From Sanguinoderma infundibulare (taxonomy: Eukaryota > Basidiomycota > Agaricomycetes > Polyporales > Polyporaceae): DNA of 64,000 bases. Under the pieces are notes generated by a model. It had not been told where the DNA came from, did no database searches, and saw nothing but the letters and a program-made list of their open reading frames with translations. The translations under genes were made by a program, and so were the position numbers. The DNA lies in assembly GCA_032821775.1 (NCBI GenBank), contig JAVLRN010000012.1, positions 1,798,001 to 1,862,000 on the forward strand, written 5' to 3'. Below are positions 21,262-33,438 of this stretch, in pieces; position 1 is the first letter of the stretch, and each line of letters begins with the position of its first letter.

Positions 21262-23949
21262 TCAGGCGGCAGCAATGGGAGTTCCGGGCGGCGGCGTCCT
21301 CTCTCTGGGCAGCGATCCTGATGATCCTCCGGCCGGAGACGACTTCGGGCTGGTCCGCGCGCTCTGGGGGCTCCGCGGCGCCCATTTCGTCTTGTAGTTC
21401 AGCCAGGCGAGCGTCTGCGCGTGCACGGCCGTCTTCTCGTCCTCGGACGGCTCCGCGGCGTGGACGGCGAACAGGCGGTCGGACAGGCCGGCGAGCTGGA
21501 TGAGGCGGAGCGTGTTGTGCCCGCGCCGGACGTACGGCGTGATGTCCAAATGCGTCGTCCACAGGGCCTGCATACAATGAATGCGTGGTGAGTTAAACAA
21601 CGTAGAAATGGCGTCCACCCCCCCAGGCGGGCGTAACGGCTTTGGGCTTACCGGACTCTGCACGATCCAGGCTTTCCCGTGCGCGTCAGACCCAGAGCCG
21701 GGGTTGACCTCCACGACGAGCTCGCCCTGCGACGGCCAGTCTGGCTGCGTGGCAAACAAGCCCGCGGCGATCTCCTCGGGAGACAGCTCCGCGTCCTGCA
21801 GGATCGCTTCCACGGCTGTATGCGAGACACAGAGAAGGTGCACCGCCACGTGTCGTTCATTGGGGCTGCCAGACAAGCTTCTGTGTCAATGCTTCACGCG
21901 TCTCGCAGGCAACAACGCGTCGTACGAACCTAAAAGCGTCGTGCCTCTGCGACCATCGCTGGATCGCGCTCGCAGTCGCGTCGTCGACGAAGAACTCAAT
22001 CGTTTCGATCCGCGCCGACGGCTGGCCCATCACGGCCTGCCACACGCCGGGGACGATGCAGGGAGGATACGCTGCCGTTTCTGAGATGTCCGCGCTTTCT
22101 TCTTGACGCATATTGTCGGCTGGTTCGTGTGCCACCTGGGAGTCCGAGTCCGAGGTCGCGTCCAAGAGGCGCGTGACGGATTCTGAATCGTGAAGCGACG
22201 TCTCAGATGCGGCGTTTTCAGATCCGCGAGGCGTGACACCGACCTCCGCGGGGATGTCGATGTCAGGCGTGCAAGCAGTGGCCGCCTGAGGAGGTGGAGA
22301 CGATGGCGGCGAATGGGAACGCGAAGGAGAGCGAGACGCGGGGGGCGCGACAGGGTCGGGCTCGGTATTTGAAGGGCCGTGCGAGGGCGAAGAATGGGCC
22401 TGGCCTTCTGCATCGTGCGCCGCGTGCACCAAGTTCGAATCCGGCACGTCCATGTCTTCTGGAGATATATCCATGTCAGGTCCGTCATCAGTAGGGCTGA
22501 TTTCCGAAGGTCGATCTGCACTCTGTCCAAGGGTTGGAAGTGCAGGGGATGCTTCCGGAGGGGCTGGGGAGAGAGCGACGTGCGCGTCCGAGTGAACAGC
22601 CCCGGGCACAAGAGATTCAGAAGGATTTTCTGGAGAAATGGTTTCAATATCCTCGACCATCTGGGTGCCTTCTTCTGCAGACACGATGAGAGCAGGTGCA
22701 GATGCAGGAGCAGGAGCAGGACTTGAAGATGTTGTAGGAACTACATCATCGTCGAAGATAAGCCTCGCCGGTGACTGTGGCTCCAGTTTCGGGATCTTGA
22801 GCGGCGGACCTGGCGGTTCATACGACTCTCCCCTCTCGCGCTTCTTTCCCAAGACACTGTCCGTGGACGGCGTCTTCTGCAGTGGCGGCGCGCGTCCAGA
22901 TATCTGCTCGCGCACCTGTTTAGCGAGCTTGATGAAGTCCGCACATAGCTTATCGGATAGCAGCTTGTACGCCCGTCTTTTGACCATCTCCTCGTCTACG
23001 CCTGGCTTTCGCAACGCCGCGTTACGTTCCACAAGCGGAACCAAGATATTGCGACATTCGTCAAGAACAGCTTTTGGGAATGGTGGAGGCTGAAGCGGGG
23101 ACGTAGGCGTCGGACCTGACGCTGACGTGGAAGGCATTGGGTCTAACGCCAGCATAGATGACGTATATGTAGCGGCGGTGGAGACAGGAGCAGGAATCTC
23201 GTGCGTGGCATTGGGCGGAGTGGGCGACATTGGAGGAGGACTAGATACAAGTGGCATGTCTCTCCGAGGCGCGACAGTTTCGAGAAAAGCGTCAACGTCA
23301 ATGACCGATTTGCTCGAGAAGTCCATTGGCATTTCTTCTTCCTTTGGTACGACACAGACAGAACCGCGCCTTTCAATCAGAACGGGAGCAGTCGGCTCTC
23401 CAAACTGGCGCAACGGCTCGACGATCAATGGGGCGCACATGACGAGAGCAGGCCTTTGCTCACCACATCGATAGTCGAGCGCGACGCCCTCCCTCTTCTT
23501 GTTGGCCGTTCGCTCCTCTCGGGAGGAGGGATAGTAACGGGCGTTTCCTCAGTTTTAATCCGCACTCCAGAGGTAGTCGTTGTCTGCATTGGAGGCTCAT
23601 CTTGCATGTTTTCGTCCGCGACCTGTGAAACCTCACCTTCCGCTTCGCCCGCCGTCTGTTCATTCCTACCTGCACCTCCTGCGTCATCCGCGTCTCCACC
23701 ATCATCAATCTCCTCGCCCGGAGGATCCAGGCCCGACATGCGCGCGAGCAGCGAAGGTTTTCCGGAGCCCGATGCGGATGACGGCGAACTCGAGGGATCC
23801 CCGTCGCGCGCGCGCACCCACGAGCGGTTTGGAAACATGGGCTTCTTTCCCTTGTTCGCTGAAGCCTGAGCCTTCGTCGTCCATTGGGAGAGCGGTGTGA
23901 GAGAGCGTTGGCGGTCGTGCGGGGGAGAGTCCGAGAGCATCCTGGACAT
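21262..23949 (-). CDS. Unknown protein with C-terminal PINIT-like module (copy B)
   Basis: The best model has exons 23464-23949, 21930-23341, 21652-21880 and 21262-21567, giving 810 residues. A shorter start at 23440 without the first exon is possible. The N-terminal half is Ser/Pro/Thr-rich and disordered, with one more ordered helical segment (FPKAVLDECRNILVPLVERNAALR.., residues about 265-330) and an acidic, Pro-rich middle. The C-terminus repeats the module of copy A in the same order: IETIEFFVDDATASAIQRWSQR, then HVAVHLLCV, then QGELVVEVNPG, then LDITPYVRRGHNTLRLIQL..DRLFAVHA. The two genes point at each other, which suggests an inverted duplication followed by strong divergence of the disordered parts. 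A nuclear, protein-binding role is plausible but unproven; no catalytic motif is seen. Confidence 0.75.
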
Positions 23950-24321
23950 GCGGCGAGGTATTTAGCGAGTTTCGATGTATGGCAACGTGGCCTGGCGTCT
24001 CGGTATAAACAGCGCAAGACAGGGAAGTAGCTCGCTGGCAACGGGGGGCCTTAAGACCAGGAGGTCGTGGGTAAAGCTTGAAGGATGGACAGCATCAACG
24101 TGGAGGTTGGGAAGCGTCATTGTAGGCGTCCCGCTCTCACGCGCCAGACCCGGTCCTGCCGCCGGCATTCCAAGCCCATTGTCGCTCGCAATTGGTTCGG
24201 GGAGCACGCCTTCGGGGAGGTCAATATGCTCTAGCATTTATGTAATTGGATTAAGTGCTTGATCGTCGAGATATCTAGGTGTCCTTATTGTAAAAGTCCC
24301 AACCGCTCTACTAAAGTCTAA
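23950..24321. other. Intergenic between two minus-strand genes
   Basis: A minus-strand open frame 23962-24237 covers most of it, but it ends in a stop before the downstream gene and matches nothing known to me. It may be a leader or a short upstream exon of copy B. Confidence 0.35.
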
Positions 24322-25177
24322 TTACTCGGAGACCATGAAGCCCACGAGGCATTCGTCTAGCATGTAATCTAGGTTGACCCATGCATGGGTCAATGCTACA
24401 CGTCAGGAACGACAGTTCATGAGCAAACGTCCATTGGTGCGTGGGGGTGGGACGACCGCACGGATGGTGGAACAAGGACTCACCGAAAAGCTTCGTCCCG
24501 TCCCTTCCAGCGACTCGCATGAGCTCCTTCTCGCCTCCGGGGTGGTACGGCAGGTAGTGCGTGATGTTGTACACCTTGCCATTGAACGCAGACCATGCAT
24601 CTTCTCTGGTCCTGTGCTCCTTCAGCATGGACGGCGTGACTCGTAGTAATGTGTCGGTGCCCTAGATCGTGACGTCAGAAACGTAATGGCACAGACCGTA
24701 TCGGAAGGCACGCACCCTCAAATCTTGCCCAGACTTCTTCAGATTAGCCCAATCTAGCGGGCCATGGCCCGGCGCAAGCGCAACCTTCGCTCGCTTAGCG
24801 GGCGTGGAGGGCGGTTTCGTCGTGGTGGTCGGCACACGCAGGGAGGACGAGGACGGACCAGGAGGTACAGCAAGGAAATTTGCACTAGAAGGGGGGCCAG
24901 GCCTGCGAGCCGCAAGTGAAGGAGGCGGAGGTGGGGGCATGAGATGTGCGTCCGTCAGTATGCGAGGAACGGGGTCGATTTGCGTCCCGGAACCCGAAGC
25001 TGCCCTCTGCGCACTATTCACCGCTGGGAACGCTGGCGGCGCATCGTCATCTCCGTGCACGGTCTCGGTATCGTCGTCGTCTTCCGCGGCTGGAGGTGCT
25101 GTTTCGATAGAAGGTACGCTGGATGATGCAGTGTTTGGGTTCTGGGCGTAGAGCCAACTCTTCAGGTAGGAAGCCAT
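24322..25177 (-). CDS. Cytochrome b5 heme-binding domain protein (IRC21-like)
   Basis: Exons 24717-25177 (or to 24716), 24484-24661 and 24322-24395 give 237 residues. The N-terminal 150 residues are disordered (acidic stretch, then Pro/Ser/Thr-rich). The cytochrome b5 fold follows (residues about 165-237): AWSAFNGKVYNITHYLPYHPGGEKEL with heme-ligand His about 194 in HPGG, and the second ligand His about 217 in LTHAWVN; the spacing of 23 is right for the family. There is no flavin domain and no C-terminal membrane anchor, so it resembles yeast Irc21 and other soluble b5-domain proteins that pass electrons to partner oxidases or reductases. The physiological partner is unknown. The last exon holds a 20-nt perfect palindrome. 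Confidence 0.88.
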
Positions 25178-25541
25178 AGAACGGAGTCTTCTGACCTTTC
25201 ACCTAGGCCGAAGATTGGGAACGAGGTGGGTAAAAGCCGGCCAGAAAGGCGTTGGCACGAAGTCAAGGAGACGCAGCTGCATAGGGATCGATGCAGTGAG
25301 CGGTAGAACGAGGAGCGCCCATCTGTCCGCTGACTACACTAACACTTCCTACGCCGGCTTCCGGTACTACCGACAACTTTTGCGTTCATGTTAATGCACG
25401 GCCCCGTGCTACGCGCGGTGGCAGCTTATTCCGCATGCTCATTATGAGAACCTAAACACTCCGGATTTTGCCAAGAAAAAAATACAGCGAGCATGGTGGC
25501 ATATTACCGCACCAGAGGCGTGCGGAAGAGGCTCTCATCTG
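25178..25541. other. Intergenic between two minus-strand genes
   Basis: Promoter side of the cytochrome b5 gene and 3' flank of the enoyl-CoA hydratase gene. Nothing specific is recognised. Confidence 0.45.
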
Positions 25542-26866
25542 CTACAACTTGACCTTGCGGTGGTTCACGTTGACTTCCTTCCACTGATCGGGACCCGTGG
25601 TCAGCGACAGATGACCTAGGGCGTCCTGAACATAAAATTTACTCACCCAGGGCATCCAAGGGGTTAAGTTTTCGGACAGTTTGTCCGTCATCTTGGGCAG
25701 CCGTCGCTCCTTGAACGCCCGCGCACCCTCGGCAGCGTCGCCCGCAGCACCCAGCACGCGGATCGCACGAGAGTCCAGAAGGTGAGTCTCCTCAATATTG
25801 TCGGGCCCACGCCAGACCAGTGCCTTGGCGACCGCGACAGCAGTCTGCGACGTGTTCTCTGCGAGGTCCTTTGCGAGTGCGAGCGCAGCCGGGAGGACCT
25901 CCTCGCGGGTGGGTAAGATGCTGTGGTACAAACCAGATAGGAGTGGGGAGTCCGGGGAGACAATGGCACCAGTCAGGAAGAGGGACATCGCGCGCGAGTA
26001 TCCGATGAGCCTCGGAAGAAGGTAGGAGGATGCGGCTAGCCACCACACACATCAGCACCAGACTCGGCATGTGGATCGATATAAACCGCATAGGCTTCGA
26101 AGAACAACCACACGCACCTTCCGGGGGAATTCCGCGGCGGACGAATGGGAAAGCGAGCTTTGCTCCGGCCCAGATGAACCGGATGTCGCAAGGAAGTTGA
26201 AGGCCAGTGACGCCAACGCCAACCTGGAAAGCAGCGCGTGAGTACCACAACCCTGTCCTCATGAGCGGAAATTATCGCAAGGCATTGACAGAACGCAATG
26301 TGCATTAGTGCTCACCGCGTGCCCGTTGACAGCGCAAATGGTAATTTTCCTGCAACGGAAGATGGCCAGAGTCGCCTGTCCGCCTCCATCCCTGTGGGCT
26401 AACGCACGATGTGAGCAAGAAGCCAACCTATGAAGACTTCCGGTTCAGAGGTATAACATACCATGCTCGCCCTCCTTCTCTGCCTCGGGGAGGAACAAGC
26501 CCTTCCAGCCACTCGTGATATCCGCCTGGTCCATGCGCACGACACGTGAGGGGCATCCGCGGGTAACGTTGAGAGGCAAAGAACTTACCCCAGAGCAGAA
26601 CGCCGGGGCGGTAGGTTCGGCAGTGAGAACGACGACTCGAACACGATCATCTCGGTCAAAAAGGTCATATGCCTTGATGATATCGTGAAGCAACGGGAAC
26701 GTGAACGTGTTCCGCCTGCGCATATGTTATGAATACCAACAGCATCAAGGGTGATTTGTGGTCAAACTCACTCCTTTGGACGACAGAGTGTCGCGACAGC
26801 GACCGCGCCGTCGAGCTCGACACGGATCGCTGTGAAGCCCTGCTTGCTGTAGTCGACTGAAGCCAT
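25542..26866 (-). CDS. Enoyl-CoA hydratase/isomerase family protein
   Basis: Seven exons (26772-26866, 26589-26715, 26462-26525, 26316-26398, 26118-26223, 25647-26035, 25542-25583) give 301 residues, normal for the crotonase superfamily. Visible family features are the N-terminal VAVATLCRPKERNTFT, the oxyanion-hole segment CSGADI (about residues 71-76), and the crotonase signature region ICAVNGHAVGVGVTGLQLPCDIRF, followed by PPEAASSYLLPRLIGYSRA, where the Glu is the usual catalytic position. The expected role is hydration or double-bond isomerisation of enoyl-CoA in fatty-acid breakdown. The C-terminus KVKL is not a canonical peroxisomal signal and the N-terminus is not clearly mitochondrial, so the compartment is undecided. 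Divergent from the SUR7-type gene. Confidence 0.92.
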
Positions 26867-27732
26867 CTCTTCCAATACAAGTCGTTCTCTAATGAACGGG
26901 TGTGAAGCCCAGCCCGGGAATAACCAGCATTCAAAGTCCTGACACCAACTTTAAGTAAAATCGGGGTTGGAACGTCAGAAGCCCCTGACAATGTGAAGCT
27001 TTCAACTGGAAAGAAAGGCTCGATGAAGAGGAAGCGACGGTACCGTTCAATGTCAAGGAATATCGCCTGGGAACACGTTCGGGCTTCAGATCTTCAGAAC
27101 ATGAAGTTCAGTGGGGTGGAACGGGTGACGGTATTGGAGGTCGCCGGTGGCTGTGTCCAGTATCATGAGGAAAGACCGCCAGTAAGTACAGTATGGCGTA
27201 CAGCGTTCCGAGTCCCAGTTCGCTCTCTCCTTCGCCACATCTCTCGCTGCCGCTCTCTGGGAGGCCCTCGCTGTTCACTGAAGAGATGCAAACCATTATC
27301 GAGAGCTCGTCGCAGCTTGATGCCGATCGTATCTCTCGCTTCATTTAAGCATCCGATAGCCGGGCCGGTATCTGCTGATGGGCGGGCGTTTGAGCAAGTC
27401 GAACAATGCGCTCGACGGTGACCGCGATGACCGTCCCCGACGCTGCTCAACGCCAACCAGTTCAGTCCTCCGCCGTGGAGCCCCCGGTTTTGCTTGACTG
27501 TGCTCAGGTGCCGCACTTGGCCTCTTCACGAGTTTATTGGCTGCTTATTCCCGGTCGTTCCCAGGCTCTCGGCGTCCGGCGTCCCGAACAAGTTCAACTC
27601 TAACGACTGCGGACTTGAGGCTCGCGCCCGAACCTCTTTCCGCGACGAGGAACGCTGCTCGACGAGTCTTACGATCTTGACACGTCCTCATATACCAAGC
27701 TGTCGCGAGGCTATGCGCAGCAGGACCTCGCA
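26867..27732. other. Divergent promoter region
   Basis: About 870 bp between the start of the enoyl-CoA hydratase gene and the SUR7-type gene. It holds only short unsupported frames. Confidence 0.45.
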
Positions 27733-28579
27733 ATGTGTGGCCCCGCGTTGCTCATGTTCATGGCGTCCATCGCCGCGCTAGTGCTCCTGTACGTGTCGCA
27801 ACGTATTCATTACAGTATGCCTCAACCTTACGTGGCATCGCACAGACTGCTCGTGACGTTCTCGACGCCGTTCATACAGCAATTGTACTTCCTGCGATCC
27901 CCGGCAGAAGGCGGCATTCGCTTCGGGGTGCTGGGGTTCTGTAGAGAATTGCTGCAAACGTGTACAACCCAGTTCGTGCATCCTTTACCCTCCCCCCCAG
28001 AGTACGCGCGGGCTGAATGTTTACGTCGTCCGACGTCATGCCGTTCTGCAGAGTTGGATACCAAGTCAATCCGCCAGTGATAAGACCTCTTTCAATGGTG
28101 CTAATACTCTACCCGATCGGTGCGTCGTCCCGTTCCTTCGCGCCCATACAAGTCAAGTGTTCATGTGCGTCCAGCTGCGGGACTGACACTTCTGGGTGCC
28201 CTCTCCCTCCTACCCATCTTCTTCTCCCGCCATCGGCATCCTCCCAAATGGCCCTTCGTCCTATTTGCGTTCATATCTATGCTCGCCTTCCTTGCTTCTG
28301 GCGCAGCCTTCGCCGTAGCCATGTACCTTTTCACGATAACGCGGAAGCGCCTCCACGCCCAACAATTTGCGGCCCCTTATGGCCCTTCGGTACGTGCTTG
28401 TACCACATGCCTGCGATTCGCTGAATGGTGTAGTAACGTCATGACCCTCGCTGCTTCAGATATGGATCTCTGCCGCTGCCACAGCCGTCCTGCTCGTGCT
28501 CGCGCTGAACGCCGGCTGCGGAACGTGTGTGGGCGGCCGATTTGGACGGCAAGCTCGGCACCTTGCCTACACGTACTAG
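27733..28579 (+). CDS. SUR7/PalI-type integral membrane protein
   Basis: Exons 27733-27788, 27846-27959, 28052-28119, 28175-28389 and 28460-28579 join in frame to 190 residues. The order fits the SUR7/PalI (Rim9) family: a first hydrophobic segment (MCGPALLMFMASIAALVLL), an extracellular loop with STPFIQQLYFL and the typical GIRFGVLGFC stretch, then VGYQVNPPVIRPLSMVLILYPI, a second membrane segment (AAGLTLLGALSLLPIFF), a third (WPFVLFAFISMLAFLASGAAF), and a fourth (IWISAAATAVLLVLALNAG) before a short Arg/Gly-rich tail. Such proteins act at the plasma membrane in eisosome domains or in ambient-pH sensing. The family is clear, the exact subgroup is not. The exon 2/3 junction is the least certain. 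Confidence 0.85.
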
Positions 28580-31071
28580 CTGACGATGGTTCGTCGTCCT
28601 CCGAGGCCATTGGACGATCTCCCCCCTCCCGCATGACCTCTCTTGGAAATGCCGGGTACCGTTATTCGGCCGTTTGGCTAACTTATTCCTGATCTAAGTT
28701 CTGGCGCTCTTGGACTGCATTGACGTATGTGACGCCGTCATGCTCTGCTCTGTCGATAACGCGCAATACAGGTGCCGTTTTGTACTGATCTTGATAGTCG
28801 ATAGAAAGTGTCTATGTTGTAGATGAATAACCGTTGGGCAATGCACATCGGTCTAACGATTGAAGCAAACGCAGGCACATTGCAATTCGGTCGAAGGACA
28901 GACAGAGGTGAGCAAGTTACTAGGCTTCCTCAAGTTCTCTTTCAACGCACTGCACAGAACTGTTCTCGGCGTTCAATCGCATGTCGTACTGTTCATCCGC
29001 ATGCCCGGCACAAAGTCAGCAAATACCCGGCACTATCGTTTCGGTGCGATCCAGGGCCTCGAGTCTATATTGTCGTCGACTCTGTGAACCCCGGTCGGGA
29101 AATGACTGTCGGCGAGCACGTCACGTCATGAACACTTTCGTGCTTGCCCTCCGACCCACAAGGCTGGGCCGCGGGCGCGTTCAACACAGCCCCACAATGC
29201 CACGTGGTTTGGAAAACCTATCTCTTCCTCGCCATCTTAATTTTTTCGCAGATCTGCTCGCTGTGGAGAGAGTGAGGAAAAGACAGGTTTCCCAAAACCT
29301 TTCCAAACCTCGTGGCCAGGCTGGTGGCTCGAACGCGCTGGACCTTAAGATAGCGACGACTTGTCAAAGGCATTATGTGACTAGTATCGTCCGGCGCAGT
29401 AGCTCACGACCGGCAGCAATGTCAGCAGAGGCGCTGTGGTCAATTGCACCGGGACAGTGCTTTTTAAGTTCTCAGGTTGAGTTTGCGTTGAGCGGCGGAG
29501 ACTTGTGCGGGTCTCCTCGTTCACTCGCCCCATTGACTTTGCCCGCGCTGCCCGTTGGCGCCGTGTCTCAGTGACCGCGGAGATGACTTCGGGTCGCATG
29601 AGGTGTTTCTGGGTGGCACTCCGCGTGGGTGGATAGAAGAGTCTGTTCCCGTCAGACGCCAAACCGCGGACGCTTCCAATTTGTCTGCACCCTGAACGCG
29701 CGCTGTATACAAAGCATGCTCCTCCAGCGTGGTCGGCGATATGACAAATCCGCCCGGACGTGGCGCATCGAAATCAGCGTCGACTTGGGCGGCGGGTGTA
29801 GTTCGTGCCAGTGGTACCCGTCGACGTTGTACGGTCTGGACTTGACGCCAGCTGCCATGGACATGGCCAGGCAGTTCTATTTCACGACAACGGGGGGCTC
29901 TTTGACCGGGACGCCCAAAATATCCAAACCGGAAGTGAAATTTCATGTGCGGTGCGTTATTCATAGTGCGGGACCCAACGGTCCACCTCGGTTCCGTATC
30001 GCTGAAATGGTATGGGAGATTGCCTTCAACATATCTCAGACTCGACTTCAGTGGCAGGGTCACCAGGCGCGGCCGGTCCGGTTTAGCTAAAACCCTGGAA
30101 TCCCGGATCCCGGATCCGCAGTTCTAACCAATCTGCTGTTTCTCCCGGGGCTCCAAACCTACCGGATAAAGAGAACCTATCTGATAGACTTGTTCGTTGG
30201 GACTCATGCGACTGGTCACACTCAACTTCCGAGCGGTCGGACAGCTCGGGTAGGCAAAGTGCTTCACTTCAAAACTACTAGTCTCGAAAGAAGCGCCGCG
30301 TGTGCTTGACATACCCGGCCCTGGATACAATTTCAATAATCTGAGCAAGTGTGGGGACACGCTGTGCGAGCGACGCGCCTCTGGCGGCGATATGGATCTG
30401 AAGGCTTGGACAAGCAGTGGCACCACAAGGACAAATGGTTTGGTCGGGCAAAGGCCGGGTATGCTGGGTAGTAGACACCCGGATGCGGGCGTTCGTGCGG
30501 GCTGGATATGCCACAATAGATAGGGAGGTTGGAAGATGAACGAAGTTGGAGAATATATGGTACAAGGGAGAAGGAGGCATCTGGCATTATCCGAGGCGGG
30601 GAGGCGGGGCGGCGCTCGTTAAATACGATATCGAAGACATTTCAAGGATGGGTTAAGTCGATAAAATGGGATCTACGGGTCAAGGGACATCTAGAGGGAA
30701 AGGGAAGAAAGCAAGATGGAAAGGGGGAAAACAGAGTCAATCGAGAGCATGCAGTTGTCTATGATTATGTCGAGACGCGTTTGCATGCGCGGCGAAGGAG
30801 CATACGAAAGCAGGGTCATCATCGAGAGAACGGGGATTCTTCTAGCGTCCTAGCAGCGGTCTATAGGTATAGTCTAGTTAGGAATCTCGAAACGCATCTA
30901 ACGCAAATCTATGGAAAAGCGCGAACCTTGCGCGACGGTGTGACCGCTCGTGCCGGCTTGACTCTTCCGACGTCGTTTCTGATTCTTGGCGCACATCGCC
31001 CACTACTGCCCCACCCGCCTGCGTACGTCCGCATACTGCACCGCTACCAACGGCACCGAAGTCCGAATCAG
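28580..31071. other. Intergenic, no supported gene
   Basis: About 2.5 kb between the SUR7-type gene and the 3' end of the zinc-cluster factor. Overlapping open frames at 29521-30090 on both strands are not recognisable. A purine-rich tract on the plus strand covers about 30500-30740. An inverted repeat lies at 29200-29316 (separate entry). Confidence 0.45.
29200..29316. repeat. Imperfect inverted repeat, about 17-nt arms
   Basis: The left arm, about 29200-29215 (gccacgTggtttggaa), and the right arm, about 29301-29316 (ttccaaaccTcgtggc), are reverse complements with one mismatch, separated by about 85 nt. This could be a hairpin or the remnant of a short non-autonomous element. No target-site duplication could be established. 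Confidence 0.4.
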
Positions 31072-33438
31072 TCACATCGCGCCCTGCACAGAAACGAAGC
31101 CGTCGTGAAGCATACCCATCAGGGGGGAGGTGTCCCGGAACCTGTTCATCACGGCGAGCACCCGGTCGAACAGCGTCCGCGCCGCCTCACGTTGCGGTGC
31201 GGTGCTTGAGCTGGGGCCGCCGCCGCTGGATGCTTGTGCGGGGGCGGTAGCATGCCCTGCGTATTGGAATGAGGGGGGCAGAGGGGTATATGAGGACAGC
31301 GCCTGCGGGGCAGCTAGGCGGATGATCTCACCGATAAGAATACGGCAGACGGCCGTCCAGAGAATCTAGAACGCGGCAGAGGTATGAGGAGGGGAAGACA
31401 TGGCGAAGGCACCGGCGAGACGTACCGCTAGGATGGGGTCCACGTACACCGGGGGTACGTTGAAGTTCTCTAGAAGCGCCGCGGCCGTTTGTGCGGCAGC
31501 GAGGTCCTTCCGGTCGTTCATCCTATCGTAGTCTTTGAAGCTGCTCCGGAGCTGGATGGTCGCCGCACGGGCCAAGGTGTGGGTGACGAGAGACGTCATG
31601 GCCCCGTCGGCATTCCCGGAACGGTCGACGGGAGGGAGGGCAGCGATGAAGCGGTCAATGAGACCGTCGAGGGCAACAAATCTTGCATAGAAGTCGTTTC
31701 TGTCCGTGGTAGCTGTCGTAGGGCAAAATTGGGTTTGGGGGATTGGTCACGACAACAAGAAAATATCAGTCAGTGAAGGAGACTCCCATAGGTTGGGGGA
31801 GAGGAGTGGAGAAGGAAGAGAGACTTACCAGACCATTGCGAGGCGAGATGGGTGGCACGCTCAAAGAGAGTCGTGGCTTTGGCGCGGAGGGACAGCTGGG
31901 AGTCGTGGCTAGAGGCAGGAATGGGACTTGCGCCAGAGAGAAAGTTGAGAACCGTAAGCGAGCTCCGGAAATCCGCAGGCATCCCACCCTAAACCAGCAA
32001 CCAACAACAAGTAAACCGACGATCGCCGGGCGTATCATAAAACCACCACCGACACGTCATCCCGTGAGTGCAGGTAAACAAACGCAAGGTACGTGGTCAG
32101 CGGAATGCCGCTAAGGTGAGGCTAAAGAAACCTGGGATACCCACCGCTTCGAACTGTGCCATCTCTAGCGGCCAGGGGGTGTCTACGTGAGTGCCTGATT
32201 GGGCGACTCCGTTGAAATGCGGCGGGGATCCTAGCGCCACTGCCCAACTTTTGTCGAGCGCGTACACGTACCAGAACCCCCGGATCCTTTCCCCCTCTTC
32301 GATAGGATCGCGTGGAGGCGGCAAATGTTGGTTCCGTCTGGGTTCTACGTGCCCACCAGCCGCGTGGCGATGGAGCAGGGGGTGATCTGCCGAACTCCGG
32401 AGTTTGGTCAGGCGGCAGCTCAGGGCGAGGGCAACGGCTGCGCTGCAGTGGTATCTGCCCTCGAGGAAGCGGCCCATGGAGAAGAAATAATTGGCGACGA
32501 GCACCTCCGCCTGGATGAGGTGCATCACGGTGTAGTGCGAATCCCGGAGGGCCGTCGAGAGGGCCGTAGTAGCGCGAACGAGGAACGCCGGCTCGTAGCT
32601 CCGGATCGTGTTCGCCGTCGAGATACGGGCGCCCCAGAGAAATACGGCATTGAGGAGCGCAGGCGACAGCTGAGCCCTCCGTGGGTCACCGCTGGGGAGC
32701 TGCACCATCTGGACGAACCGTGGTATATGCAAAAAGAAGCTCAACGAGGAACTATGTGGGACAAAGGCGTTGACGCTATTACGGAGTTCATGATTCAATA
32801 GAGAGACTTCTGTGAAAGGTAGGTATCAGCAGGTACTCACAGGTTTCGCACCAAGTCTTGCGGAGGCTCCACCAGGGGATCTTGCGATAACGGGGACACA
32901 GGTCCACCTGGCTGTCCAGCAGCACTCGGCATGGCCAGGGACAATGGGTCCGCGACTGCAAGCTGGGAAAGCAGAGGTCTATTCGGGGATGCCACTTCAA
33001 ATCAAAGGTAATGTTGGTTAATCGTCGAACGCCACATGGAATAGTGACGTACCTGCTGGAGACTGCGGCCGCATGGGAGCACTCGCCGGATTGAGTGTGA
33101 CCGAAGGTGAGACGAGCTCGGGGTGTTCCAGCTCACGAATGCGAGCTTCGAGTCGAGAGATCTGCTCCTCGAGGACCTGCGTCGGACTGGGCATTGCTCC
33201 GTCTGTATACTCGCAATCGGCCTCTCTGCTTGCTCGCGTGCATTGTCCGCAGATGGGACGAGCGCCATCGCATCTCTGTAAAGGTGGGTCACTTGTTGAA
33301 CAGCGGTCATGAGAAAGAAGAAATATGACGAACCATCTTGCGGCGACGACAGTTCAGGCATGCTGCACCGCGAGGAGCTCTCTTCGAGGACCCGCCACTT
33401 GGGGGACTGCCGGAGGGATGTGCAGCTGCATGGGACAT
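31072..33438 (-). CDS. Zn2Cys6 fungal-specific transcription factor
   Basis: Seven exons (33334-33438, 33053-33275, 32841-32994, 32145-32775, 31829-31988, 31426-31712, 31072-31365) total 1854 nt, giving 617 residues. The zinc cluster starts at once: Cys27-x2-Cys30-x6-Cys37-x6-Cys44-x2-Cys47-x8-Cys56, with the basic RRRKMR between the second and third Cys; an intron splits it after Met35. A linker and coiled-coil dimerisation segment follow (QVLEEQISRLEARIRELEHP, about residues 70-90). The middle is a fungal transcription factor regulatory domain (FFLHIPRFVQMVQLP.., LSPALLNAVFLWGARIS, EEGERIRGFWYVYALDKSWAVALGSP). The C-terminus is Ser/Gly-rich and then helical. It should bind CGG-type sites in the nucleus. 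The regulated pathway cannot be told from the neighbours. Confidence 0.93.

Noticed and set aside
29521..30090. Overlapping long frames on both strands
   Set aside because: Mirror frames of the same GC-rich stretch; neither shows a domain.
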